64,000 bases of DNA from Reichenbachiella agariperforans (GTDB taxonomy: Bacteria; Bacteroidota; Bacteroidia; Cytophagales; Cyclobacteriaceae), in contig NZ_FRAA01000001.1 in assembly GCF_900142205.1 (NCBI RefSeq), forward strand, positions 712,803 to 776,802. The letters run 5' to 3'. Numbering within the stretch: position 1 is the stretch's first letter; each line of letters starts with the position of its first letter. Of the stretch, positions 18,731 through 26,211 are shown piece after piece. The position numbers and the translations under genes are program-made. The notes beneath the pieces were generated by a model. That model did not search any database, was not told where the DNA came from, and saw nothing but the letters and a program-made list of their open reading frames with translations.

Positions 18731-19117
18731 ATGAGTAATTCAATTAATGTAACAAAATGCGATAACGAATTGATTCTTATTGCTTACCAGTGGGGAGCTA
18801 GTTTTGAACTCGCTAGAATATTAAGTGGTAATTATAATTCTCTAGATGTGACCTTGGACATAGAAGCTGGGGCATATCAAGGGGGTGTCATTGTCAATGG
18901 TGTCAACCATCCAATTCCTCCTTCAACCCATTATTTATATCTACAACCAGGAGAATACACATTGGTTGCTATTGGAATTGATTGGGGTGGGCCACAAGAA
19001 TTTAGTTTTACATTCAACGGAGAAACGTATGCTCTACCCCAAAACAAGAATCCAACGCCTGATTCTGGAGTAGTTTGGACTCCCTCTCCTATTTCTTTTA
19101 CGATTCCAGCATCATAA
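18731..19117 (+). CDS. Orphan small beta-rich protein between 98-bp direct repeats
   Basis: 128 residues with a clean ATG at 18731 and an A-rich leader. There is no signal peptide, membrane helix or known motif. The pattern of short strands, Gly/Pro turns and aromatic residues (LILIAYQWGASFELARIL, HYLYLQPGEYTLVAIGIDWGG) suggests a compact beta-sandwich. The coding region is richer in A and T than most neighbours. It is the only gene between the two full copies of the repeat, which makes it look like the cargo of a small cassette or duplication-formed unit. I cannot assign a function. Confidence 0.7.
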   Translation: MSNSINVTKCDNELILIAYQWGASFELARILSGNYNSLDVTLDIEAGAYQGGVIVNGVNHPIPPSTHYLYLQPGEYTLVAIGIDWGGPQEFSFTFNGETYALPQNKNPTPDSGVVWTPSPISFTIPAS

Positions 19118-19150
19118 AAACAATGTTGCCTCCCTCAAAAGTCACGCGTT

Positions 19151-19248
19151 GTGCCCAAAAAGGCTAAACGCGTGATATGGGGTGAATACCAAAAACGGGC
19201 GGACACTTCCTCATTTTAGGTCTTAGCGGATGCCAAGACCAAAGGAGG
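19151..19248 (+). repeat. 98-bp direct repeat, copy B
   Basis: Second full copy of the element at 18431-18528. Just before and inside it, TCACGCGTT (19142-19150) pairs with AACGCGTGA (19167-19175), giving a 9-bp stem plus GCC/GGC. Copy A lacks the left arm. The element therefore folds as two consecutive hairpins here, which may also end the transcript of the 128-residue gene. Confidence 0.85.
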
Positions 19249-19269
19249 ATTCCGTTTAATACATTTTTA

Positions 19270-19431
19270 AACCATTGAAATGGTTGGATCGGCATTCTTG
19301 CTGATGTCTCCACGAATAAATTCATGGGCTATGATATATCCTATCATGTTTGGTATTGCACACCATAGCCCATGGTTTAAACCGTGGGCTATCAAGGGCA
19401 TTCCAATATACCTTCAATGGTTTTAACCATT
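19270..19431. repeat. REP/BIME-like cluster of palindromes
   Basis: AACCATT-GA-AATGGTT (19270-19285) and AATGGTT-TT-AACCATT (19416-19431) bound the cluster. Inside, CATGGGCTATG (19323-19333) pairs with CATAGCCCATG (19364-19374). Positions 19365-19392 form a near-perfect 28-bp palindrome centred on TTTAAA. Such nested palindromes resemble REP elements mobilised by REP-associated tyrosine transposases (RAYT/Y1 family). No transposase gene lies nearby, so this would be a non-autonomous copy. Confidence 0.6.
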
Positions 19432-19586
19432 TCCTCGCTGGGGAGTGTAAGCGCACCTTTTTTCAAGAATCATGGTCTGGATGGTCGTTTTCTACAGTTT
19501 TCTATCATCCTAGCTTTCTGGAAGGCAGATTTGACCGTCAGCCGTCTACTCGATTAGGTGTTTCTTTCATCTAGAGGTAATTACCC

Positions 19587-19704
19587 ACAACGTCCGACTA
19601 TCATCCGTAAGCAGGATTTTTCAAATTTCTTTAAAAGTATCGGATAGCACCAGCCTTTGCAAATAGCTCAGTAAGCTTATGGATGATAGTATTTGTTGGC
19701 ATGC
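19587..19704 (-). repeat. attC-like imperfect inverted repeat at the 3' end of the HEPN gene
   Basis: ACTATCATCCGTAAGC (19597-19612) matches the reverse complement of 19675-19690 at 15 of 16 bases. Just outside these arms, CAAC (19588-19591) faces GTTG (19696-19699). This gives the R-box, spacer, L-box order of integron attC sites, with a total span of about 115 bp. It sits just after the stop codon of the HEPN gene, the position expected of attC. The outer 7-mers do not fit the strict RYYYAAC/GTTRRRY consensus, and no integrase gene is in the window. Confidence 0.45.
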
Positions 19705-19708
19705 GTTT

Positions 19709-20383
19709 TCACTTATCAAATTTGATTATACCAATGTCATCGGCAGTTATCCGATGAAGCTTGTCCTTCTTACCCATCTTGTACAAGAATTTAGAAACTA
19801 TTTCAAAGGATTGAAGACAAACTAACCAGTCTTCATTTATTTTATCGATGAGCAAGTTCAGGTCTCTCGGTTCAGTTAATATCAAATCGTTTTTGAATAA
19901 ATGCGATTTTTCTAAAGTCGAATTAACAGCACTTTCTATCATCTGAAGAATTAGGACTCCTTTGAAATCTGCCTCTAATTCATTGCTGATGAAAACACCT
20001 TTGTAGTTATAATCTTCGCAGAAATCAATAATGGTATTTATATCAAGATGTCCTCCAATTTTGTTCCTTACATGCTTCCACTTACCAGTTCTTCTTCGTA
20101 GATCTTTTAAATGAGTATTCAAATTTGAATTGAGATGAGTTGAGACATTCTTGTACTTAAAAATGTTATCTGCCAAAGACCAATAACCTTCGAATAAAGA
20201 GATTATGTCGACTAAGTTATAAGCGATCTCTCCCTTTTTTGTAATAGATTCTTTTGATGATGAATCCGTGAAATTGATAGAATTAATTCTTTGAATATCG
20301 TCATTAATCTTCACCGACTTAAAGTGCAAGTACAAAAGTTTGGTTTGAAGTGCACTGACTTCTGTTATTACAAAATCATCCAT
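19709..20383 (-). CDS. HEPN-motif protein, possible RNase/toxin-like factor
   Basis: 224 residues, almost entirely alpha-helical, with no signal peptide. The segment KWKHVRNKIGGHLD contains R106-N107-x4-H112, the Rx4-6H motif with a polar residue after Arg that marks HEPN-domain ribonucleases, here preceded by a long helix as in that fold. HEPN proteins occur as toxins and in abortive-infection systems, but many similar helical proteins are uncharacterised. It starts 2 bp after a membrane-anchored protein gene, so the two form an operon. The region is AT-rich and lies between attC-like structures, which points to transfer. Function is inferred from one motif only. Confidence 0.6.
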   Translation of the reverse strand: MDDFVITEVSALQTKLLYLHFKSVKINDDIQRINSINFTDSSSKESITKKGEIAYNLVDIISLFEGYWSLADNIFKYKNVSTHLNSNLNTHLKDLRRRTGKWKHVRNKIGGHLDINTIIDFCEDYNYKGVFISNELEADFKGVLILQMIESAVNSTLEKSHLFKNDLILTEPRDLNLLIDKINEDWLVCLQSFEIVSKFLYKMGKKDKLHRITADDIGIIKFDK

Positions 20384-20385
20384 AT

Positions 20386-21018
20386 TTAAGGCTCGGTTAA
20401 TTGACTCGTTCCAGGCAGCTCAAAGGCTAATTTTTTGTTTACTTGAAGTAAAGTTGAGTCGATGTTCGCCTCAATAAAACTTCCAAGAAGTGTGTCTCCC
20501 GAAATACCAGCAAAGTATGTTGATTCGATCCAGTTACCTTTTTCATCTAGTTCGCTTTGATACCAAACAACTCCATGGTTGTTTGGAAATATCTCTCCGT
20601 AAAATGCTCTCTTCTTGGCTATGAGTTCACCGTCTTCCCAATTGTAGAGTTCACCCGGCAATCCATATCGAAGTTGTTCATGTGATTGCTTCATTGACCC
20701 ATCTGAAGGACTGTGTATGTAAATTGAGATGTTTGCATCACACATGGTACATTGACGACCCGTTAAGATCAGATAAGGAATCTTGGTTTTAGTAGGAAGT
20801 TGAGCCACAAATTCAAGTTCGTAGAGGTTCGTGAGGAATTCGGTTCCATCATCAAATATGACACTTGCACTGTCCGTTCCAGTTACTTGAAATTCGTTCG
20901 GGTTCTGCTGCTCAATAGAAGTTGGTTGATGAATTGACGAATAGAGCTTAAGAGAAGCAAACAAAAGAGTTGCTCCTCCAAGAATTCCAAAGAAAGCTAT
21001 GAGAATTATTCGTTTCAT
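20386..21018 (-). CDS. Membrane-anchored protein with a CXXC motif, partner of the HEPN gene
   Basis: 210 residues. One N-terminal hydrophobic helix (about 3-25) probably anchors it in the inner membrane with the rest outside. The body is mixed alpha/beta with GRQCTMCDANISIY (Cys90 and Cys93), a CXXC pair that could be redox active or bind metal. The family is not recognised. Only 2 bp separate it from the HEPN-type gene downstream, so they are cotranscribed. Its start lies about 11 bp inside the terminal inverted repeat of the module. A sensor or inhibitor role for the partner is conceivable but unproven. Confidence 0.6.
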   Translation of the reverse strand: MKRIILIAFFGILGGATLLFASLKLYSSIHQPTSIEQQNPNEFQVTGTDSASVIFDDGTEFLTNLYELEFVAQLPTKTKIPYLILTGRQCTMCDANISIYIHSPSDGSMKQSHEQLRYGLPGELYNWEDGELIAKKRAFYGEIFPNNHGVVWYQSELDEKGNWIESTYFAGISGDTLLGSFIEANIDSTLLQVNKKLAFELPGTSQLTEP

Positions 21019-21028
21019 GGTGCTTTAT

Positions 21029-21117
21029 GCATGCCAACATTTCGCTATACGCAATTGCGTATATATTATTGGTTCAAGCTAATCTAGTGGGTTTTTAATG
21101 TTTTTCATAGCGTTATG
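21029..21117 (-). repeat. attC-like structure upstream of the HEPN module
   Basis: GCATGCCAACA (21029-21039) is the exact reverse complement of 19694-19704 on the far side of the two-gene module, so the module is bounded by 11-bp inverted repeats. Next come CGCTAT (21043-21048), a perfect 18-bp palindrome at 21046-21063 centred on AATT, and ATAGCGTTATG (21107-21117). The arms CGCTAT/ATAGCG enclose the central part. Overall size and order resemble an attC site, but the core 7-mers do not match the strict consensus. Confidence 0.45.
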
Positions 21118-21437
21118 AGCAACATGTGTATAAAGCTCCCTAGTGCCTGCCGTGTCGGGACAATGCTTTTCGTTTCAGTGGTTTTCAGTCACTCTGCGGA
21201 AGGCCTAAAACAACAGACAGCCAAGCTGCACACTATTCATTTTACACGCTTAAAAACCACGGCTACCGACACCTCGTCAATCATTGATTTTCTCAAGAAT
21301 ACCTTTTTCCCAGCGTAGCGACAAGCAAGCGGGTCTTTAAGATCAAAGTACAACTTATATATACCCATATCTAGGTAGTGGGTCAAAAGCTTTCATCTTT
21401 CAGATCGCTTTGAGGAGAGTAATACAGGTTCGGGTTT

Positions 21438-21560
21438 CTGCTTGCGCAAGCAGAAGGCCCACCTTGGGCAAGCAGACCGTTGCGCTTGCCCAAGCACAGG
21501 CTTCCCCTTGCGCAAGGGGAAGGCCGACCTTGCGCAAGGCCAAACCGCCGCTTGAAGTGT
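21438..21560. repeat. 22-bp-period array of 10-bp palindromes (CTTGCGCAAG type)
   Basis: Cores CTTGCGCAAG, CTTGGGCAAG, CTTGCCCAAG, CTTGCGCAAG and CTTGCGCAAG start at 21441, 21463, 21485, 21507 and 21529, a spacing of exactly 22 bp. A decayed sixth core (CTTGAAG) starts at 21551. Several cores extend into longer palindromes, the best being 22 bp perfect at 21501-21522. The small open frames across it are by-products of the repeat. The 22-bp period is about two turns of DNA, so protein binding on one face is possible. Confidence 0.8.
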
Positions 21561-21795
21561 TCCCAGTCTTCGGGTTCCTACTATTCAACTTATATGCCTT
21601 CATCGCACATTGTCTTCAAGCCAGTCAGGCCATGCTTACGGCAGGTAAACGCTTCTTTTTTCATGGCCAAAAAAGGACGCAAAAAGGCTAGAGACCAATA
21701 AACTCGCTACCGCTCAGACAGTATAATTTTCGATAACCTAGAATAAAGCAGATAGAAGATGATTTATAGTACTGATTAGTCGAACTCAGGTTCAT

Positions 21796-21825
21796 AAGTC
21801 TTAGCGGGTGTTAAGACCAGTGGAG
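21796..21825 (+). repeat. Partial third copy of the 98-bp repeat end
   Basis: About 30 bp here match the distal end of the 98-bp repeat (the GTCTTAGCGG, AAGACCA and GGAG parts, with a few changes). It lies just before the terminator of the endonuclease gene. It marks the right limit of the repeat-rich accessory stretch 18.2-21.8 kb. Confidence 0.65.
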
Positions 21826-21840
21826 TTTATGGAGCATAAA

Positions 21841-21867
21841 AAAACCTCGCAGGAGCTGCGAGGTTTT
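21841..21867 (-). terminator. Intrinsic terminator of the endonuclease gene
   Basis: A 12-bp perfect stem (AAAACCTCGCAG with CTGCGAGGTTTT) closes on a 3-base loop. On the minus strand it continues into a run of seven T residues. It lies 20 bp after the stop codon at 21887. Confidence 0.92.
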
Positions 21868-21886
21868 CTTTGACGTTTAGTGATGG

Positions 21887-24406
21887 TTAGTGGATCACTA
21901 GTTTCTTCATATACACCTGAGCGGCGGATTTGGCCTGTAGCCAATATACACCTGCGTGCACCTCGCTCACATCTACTTCGATCGTTTGGCTGTGATAGAA
22001 TCGGCTGTAGATCAGCTGACCAGACATCTGGTACAGGTTCAGTTGATAGTAGTCTTCTGCATAATCCGCCGGCAGGGTTATCGTCACCATGTCTGCTGCG
22101 GGGTTTGGGTAGATGCGCATCTGGTCATCTATGCTGGCAGTCGCCCCGAGTACGGCGCTCACATTGGAGATGTCTGCGGCAGTCCGTGCATAGACTTCAT
22201 ATCCGTCCGAGCTCTCCCCTACATAGCCTGTCAGGTCAAAGGTCCCCGCAGGGATGGCTGTCCCGACTAGGTCATGGGTCGTGGTTCCTATTTTGAAAGT
22301 GATCTGTAGATCGCCATCTGTCAGGGTGTACTCCCCTTGGCCAAAATCACCTGACTCTGCGATAGATACACCGCTGAGATGGATCAGTTCGGACTCATAG
22401 TCCTCACCTATCTCGGCGATAGATATCTCCTGCGGGTCGGGCAGGGTGTTGTCGGTATTGAGCACGGTGATGCTCACATCGTTTCCTTCGAGCTCGAAGA
22501 GTCCGTTGTAATCCAACGCCTCGCCTTGCACCACTACGCTATCCCCTACCGTCAGCGGAGCGGACAGGTCACCCGTGAGGCTCCTCACGACTAGTCCTGC
22601 TGTGCCATCGTAGACGACACGGTTGTGCTCGCTGTTGTTTTCACCACCGATCACGATTCCTTTTATTTTGGCAGACTGCCCCTCCGATTTGAGCCTCACT
22701 TCAGCGATGGATTCAAAAGGCACTTCTGGTTCGGCTACTTTGATCAGATCATCCACGCCGTTGACGAAAAGCTGGTAGTCCGAAAAGTACTGCCCTATGA
22801 AGCCCTGAATATCATAGCTACCCGATGGGATCGTCTCCCCCACCAAAGGATGAAGGTCATTGCCGATTCGGAATATCAAGCTACCCGTGTCATCAGAGAT
22901 CGTAAAGTTGCCATAGGCAAACTCGTCCCCCGCTTCATTAAATGTGACATTGCGAATGATGACAGGTTCTGATTCATACGCCTCTCCGATCTCAGCGATG
23001 GTCACCTCCTGATAAGTCGGCAAATCCACGTTCTGATTCAAAACATCAATCACAATGGGGCTACCGTCTATCTCTAAGAGTGAATTGTAATCAGTCAGTG
23101 GACCGCTCACCGTCACTTCGTCACCTAGCACCAAGTTTTCCGATTCGTTACCCGCATCAAAACTCCTGACGACCAAACCAGCCGTACCATCATAGATGAA
23201 TTTGTTGTCGGCGCTATTGGTTCCAGCACTGATCACGATACCCGTCACATAGACGATTTCACCTTCGTCTTTTTGACGCGCCTCAGCGATGGAGATCAAC
23301 TCCTGTGTGCCTTCCGATCCAGTCACCTCAAACGAATAGGTATCGCCATCCGTGGTATGTGTCACCGTGGCACTGGCCTCTTCGTCTTCACTGCCCGGTT
23401 CGTATTTGACCGAAACGTTAAACGACTGCTCACTCTCTCCATCAGATGCCAGTGTCAGTGTCTGCGCATAATCTGTCCCATTGGATGACAAAGAGAATGG
23501 CGCTGCTACTGCTACGCTGACATCTCCCGTGAGATTGTATGCCTTCAGCGTATAGGACTGAACCAAAGAAGACCCGAGAGCCACTTTGCCAAAGTCAGGG
23601 TTGAAATTGTTTTGGTCCACGATTAGGTTAGGATCGGTGGCCGAGCCGAATATAGCTGCTACCCACTCTGGGTGATCCACAAATGGGTTTCTGTTCTCTT
23701 GATAGCCATAGGCACCTTCGTGTCTCTCCTGCTCGTAGGTATCGACAGGGTCAGCTTCGTGCCATCGAATGAGGGTATAGAGCACACCCAGCTCAGGATC
23801 TGACGATCCACTCGCTCTATCGACCAACTCTAGATCCAAGACATCACTCTCGTAGCGAGTCGCCATATAAAACAGGATACGTGCCACATCGCCTTTGATC
23901 TCGTCGCGTGGCTCCCAAAAGTCCGAATCGGTGTAAGTATCCGGCGCTTCTCCTTCTGCATTTTCGTCTGTATGCTCGACGTTGCTAAAGTCCTTGTTGC
24001 TTTTGGAGGTATTCACTGTAGCGTCCGAAGGTCTCAGGTTGTGCACATCGGTGTACGCAGTATCTGCTTCGTCAGGAAACCCGTGGGATTTGGGCCAGGT
24101 ATGCTCCCTGTTCCAAAAATCAGGTTGGTTGTTAGACGCGAAGTTGCTTTTCGGGATCGAGTTGTTCTTGTAGAACAAAATGATATTGTCAGAATTGTCA
24201 GGATCTTCATCCAAATCCGGAAGGATCGTATCCCTAAAATCTGCGTAGGTCTTGACGGTATGCCCTCTGATGATCTGGTGTAGCTGCAGCTTCAATTCTT
24301 CTCCAGTCAACCCATCTGTACCAGTGTAGTAATCAGTCGGAATTTGTCCCCAAGCGACTTGAACCAAGGCGCAAAACAGGATTGCTAATGTTGTGATTTT
24401 TTTCAT
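21887..24406 (-). CDS. Secreted endonuclease I-family nuclease with OB-like repeats and T9SS sorting domain
   Basis: 839 residues. A signal peptide (1-20) is followed by an endonuclease I (EndA/NucM type, beta-beta-alpha metal) domain to about residue 255, with catalytic blocks REHTWPKSHG (about 100-109) and DVHNLRPSD (120-128). Next comes a beta-sandwich of about 110 residues, then two homologous units, each opening with SIAE(A/V)R and containing YDGTAGLVVRS, that look like DUF5689-type OB folds. The end carries a type IX secretion domain (YPNPAADMV near 765, final KKLVIH). It should be released or bound at the surface and cut DNA non-specifically. The TonB receptor and lipoprotein upstream suggest uptake of the products. 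Confidence 0.92.
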   Translation of the reverse strand: MKKITTLAILFCALVQVAWGQIPTDYYTGTDGLTGEELKLQLHQIIRGHTVKTYADFRDTILPDLDEDPDNSDNIILFYKNNSIPKSNFASNNQPDFWNREHTWPKSHGFPDEADTAYTDVHNLRPSDATVNTSKSNKDFSNVEHTDENAEGEAPDTYTDSDFWEPRDEIKGDVARILFYMATRYESDVLDLELVDRASGSSDPELGVLYTLIRWHEADPVDTYEQERHEGAYGYQENRNPFVDHPEWVAAIFGSATDPNLIVDQNNFNPDFGKVALGSSLVQSYTLKAYNLTGDVSVAVAAPFSLSSNGTDYAQTLTLASDGESEQSFNVSVKYEPGSEDEEASATVTHTTDGDTYSFEVTGSEGTQELISIAEARQKDEGEIVYVTGIVISAGTNSADNKFIYDGTAGLVVRSFDAGNESENLVLGDEVTVSGPLTDYNSLLEIDGSPIVIDVLNQNVDLPTYQEVTIAEIGEAYESEPVIIRNVTFNEAGDEFAYGNFTISDDTGSLIFRIGNDLHPLVGETIPSGSYDIQGFIGQYFSDYQLFVNGVDDLIKVAEPEVPFESIAEVRLKSEGQSAKIKGIVIGGENNSEHNRVVYDGTAGLVVRSLTGDLSAPLTVGDSVVVQGEALDYNGLFELEGNDVSITVLNTDNTLPDPQEISIAEIGEDYESELIHLSGVSIAESGDFGQGEYTLTDGDLQITFKIGTTTHDLVGTAIPAGTFDLTGYVGESSDGYEVYARTAADISNVSAVLGATASIDDQMRIYPNPAADMVTITLPADYAEDYYQLNLYQMSGQLIYSRFYHSQTIEVDVSEVHAGVYWLQAKSAAQVYMKKLVIH

Positions 24407-24421
24407 TGGGTCTGAAATAAG

Positions 24422-24449
24422 AAAGACTGCCCATGGCTGGGCAGTCTTT
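24422..24449 (-). terminator. Hairpin terminator between lipoprotein and nuclease genes
   Basis: A 12-bp perfect stem (AAAGACTGCCCA with TGGGCAGTCTTT) and a 4-base loop, flanked by T/A-rich tracts. It lies 23 bp after the stop of the lipoprotein gene and 16 bp before the nuclease start. It may end most transcripts and lower nuclease expression relative to the receptor. Confidence 0.8.
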
Positions 24450-24471
24450 TATGGTTTTCATTATTTATTCT

Positions 24472-26190
24472 TTACTCAGCTACTTCTACTAAAGTAGTAC
24501 CATCATAAACAAACCTAACATCGTACTCACCATCACCTGGTTCCCAAGTATGATAAGTCATCAAAAATGGTTGATCAACATCAGGGTTAGGATACAAAAC
24601 AAGCGTATACTCGATTACCGCCTCTATAATCTGGTCATTAGACCACAGACTTAAATCAAAGTTTTTATAGCTATTCATACTCGCTGCACCTTCTGAGTTT
24701 CTATCTTCCCATAATGCTGCCATAGAGATATAATCAGCATCACTAAATTCATGTTTGATAGTTGGGTCTACTACCCACTCATCTACTAAACCGAATTTAA
24801 GACTCTCCTCTATGCGTCCCCATGCACCATCTTGATAGATGTAATAATCTCCACGTACATTAGTAGATCCACTATAGTACTTGTACATAATGATAATTTC
24901 ATCCATGTCTTGAGCATATGGATATTTTGACGCTAAATAAGTTGGCAAATAATTATCAGGATGAGTACCAGAATCAAAGTTATCGTATCTACCAGGTTGT
25001 CCACTCGCCTCTCCCATAGAATTATAATCAACTGAAGTCAATGAATAAACTCCTTCATTTAAACTCCATGATCCTCCTGAGTACGTATAGTAGCTTGTAT
25101 AGCTAACTGGCTCCTCGACTACCTCTACAGTAGCGCTAGTAGTCCCTTCAACTAGCACTTCACCGACTTCCCAAGAAGGGTCATCTAATACTGTTGTATT
25201 GTCATAGACAAAAGCAACATACACAGTACTCTCATCATATGTCGAAATATCGATAGTAGACCAAACTTCTTCGGACCAGCTATTTCCTGCAGGCCAAACA
25301 TCAACGACTAAGTCTGTCCATGTTGCAGATGCAACGTCCGCTCCATCAAAATCAGTTGAAATTTTCACGCCTAGTACAGAAGCAGGATCAATACCTGTTC
25401 CTAAATAGTTAATCACTTGATGAAATTGAAGTTCGCTACCAGTGACCCCTGAGAGATCTATGGCAGGAGAGATCAACCAATCATTAACTTCTTGTGTACT
25501 TCCGCTATATGCGGACATAATAGCACATCCATTGAAAAAGGTGTTATATTCCCATACCAAGTCATCATTTAATAATGATATGGCATTAAATGCATCTATA
25601 TTATCAGCGAACCCTTCTGAATAAATAGTATTTAAACCTGCTGCATCCAAATCGACGATTGGATCTTGTCCTGCATAACTGTAACTCACTGCATACACAT
25701 CACCTTCAGACGGATCTTGAACTTCATTTTCAAGAATCGATACAAGGCTTTCATCTAAATCATACGCTGGTGATAAAAAACCTGCAACAGCAGCCTCTTC
25801 ACTAACAACTTCTAATTCCTCACTACCAATCCAAAGTGTCTCAGCTCCTGTATAACTACTTACCTCGCTTTGACCTCCTTCAACTTCAAAAGTTACTTCT
25901 GCAACAGATCCCTTTGCTAAATACACAAATTCTGAAGCTAGTATCTCAGGGATCAATCTTCCTGCTTGCTCGATATCTTCAAACAAAAGATTAGTAGCTA
26001 CCAAAGAGTCTTTATCTGGTTTTGATTCGAAATACTCATAATCAGAATCATCCAGCGTATAAGCAACGGTTTTCTCTAAAACCAACTCTCCTTCTTCAAT
26101 TCCTAACTCATTGTAGGTATCTTCCATTGGATCACAAGAGAAGCATGCAATTGAGATAAGGAATACAAAAATTTTATATATGTTTTTCAT
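24472..26190 (-). CDS. Surface lipoprotein with choice-of-anchor J-like domain
   Basis: 572 residues with lipobox CFSC (Cys19) followed by Asp. The middle segment (GFADNIDAFNAISLL, then NGCAIMSAYSGSTQEVNDWLISPAIDLSG) matches the cleaved-adhesin/choice-of-anchor J fold found in Bacteroidota surface lipoproteins. The C-terminal third (WSLNEGVYSLTSVDYNSMG and AALWEDRN) resembles repeats seen in lipoproteins encoded with TonB receptors and secreted nucleases. It follows the receptor gene by 21 bp. I infer that it captures the ligand for that receptor. It is acidic and low in repeats. No enzymatic residues are evident. Confidence 0.75.
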   Translation of the reverse strand: MKNIYKIFVFLISIACFSCDPMEDTYNELGIEEGELVLEKTVAYTLDDSDYEYFESKPDKDSLVATNLLFEDIEQAGRLIPEILASEFVYLAKGSVAEVTFEVEGGQSEVSSYTGAETLWIGSEELEVVSEEAAVAGFLSPAYDLDESLVSILENEVQDPSEGDVYAVSYSYAGQDPIVDLDAAGLNTIYSEGFADNIDAFNAISLLNDDLVWEYNTFFNGCAIMSAYSGSTQEVNDWLISPAIDLSGVTGSELQFHQVINYLGTGIDPASVLGVKISTDFDGADVASATWTDLVVDVWPAGNSWSEEVWSTIDISTYDESTVYVAFVYDNTTVLDDPSWEVGEVLVEGTTSATVEVVEEPVSYTSYYTYSGGSWSLNEGVYSLTSVDYNSMGEASGQPGRYDNFDSGTHPDNYLPTYLASKYPYAQDMDEIIIMYKYYSGSTNVRGDYYIYQDGAWGRIEESLKFGLVDEWVVDPTIKHEFSDADYISMAALWEDRNSEGAASMNSYKNFDLSLWSNDQIIEAVIEYTLVLYPNPDVDQPFLMTYHTWEPGDGEYDVRFVYDGTTLVEVAE

Positions 26191-26211
26191 TACTAAAGTT
26201 CTTTATATCAA

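Noticed and set aside
19350-19574. 74-residue frame after the orphan gene
   Set aside because: It begins inside the REP-like palindromes, and its peptide (HGLNRG) is a translation of the palindrome.
21115-21318. 67-residue plus-strand frame starting at the attC-like site
   Set aside because: No signal, motif or leader of its own; it starts within the repeat. It might be the remnant of a former cassette, but cannot be supported as a gene.
21438-21560. CRISPR array
   Set aside because: Units are only 22 bp, cores are 10-bp palindromes with similar linkers, there are no unique 30-bp spacers and no cas genes.
21400-21691. Open frames on both strands through the 22-bp array
   Set aside because: They follow from a GC-rich palindromic repeat, which keeps many frames open; the peptides are just the repeat translated.
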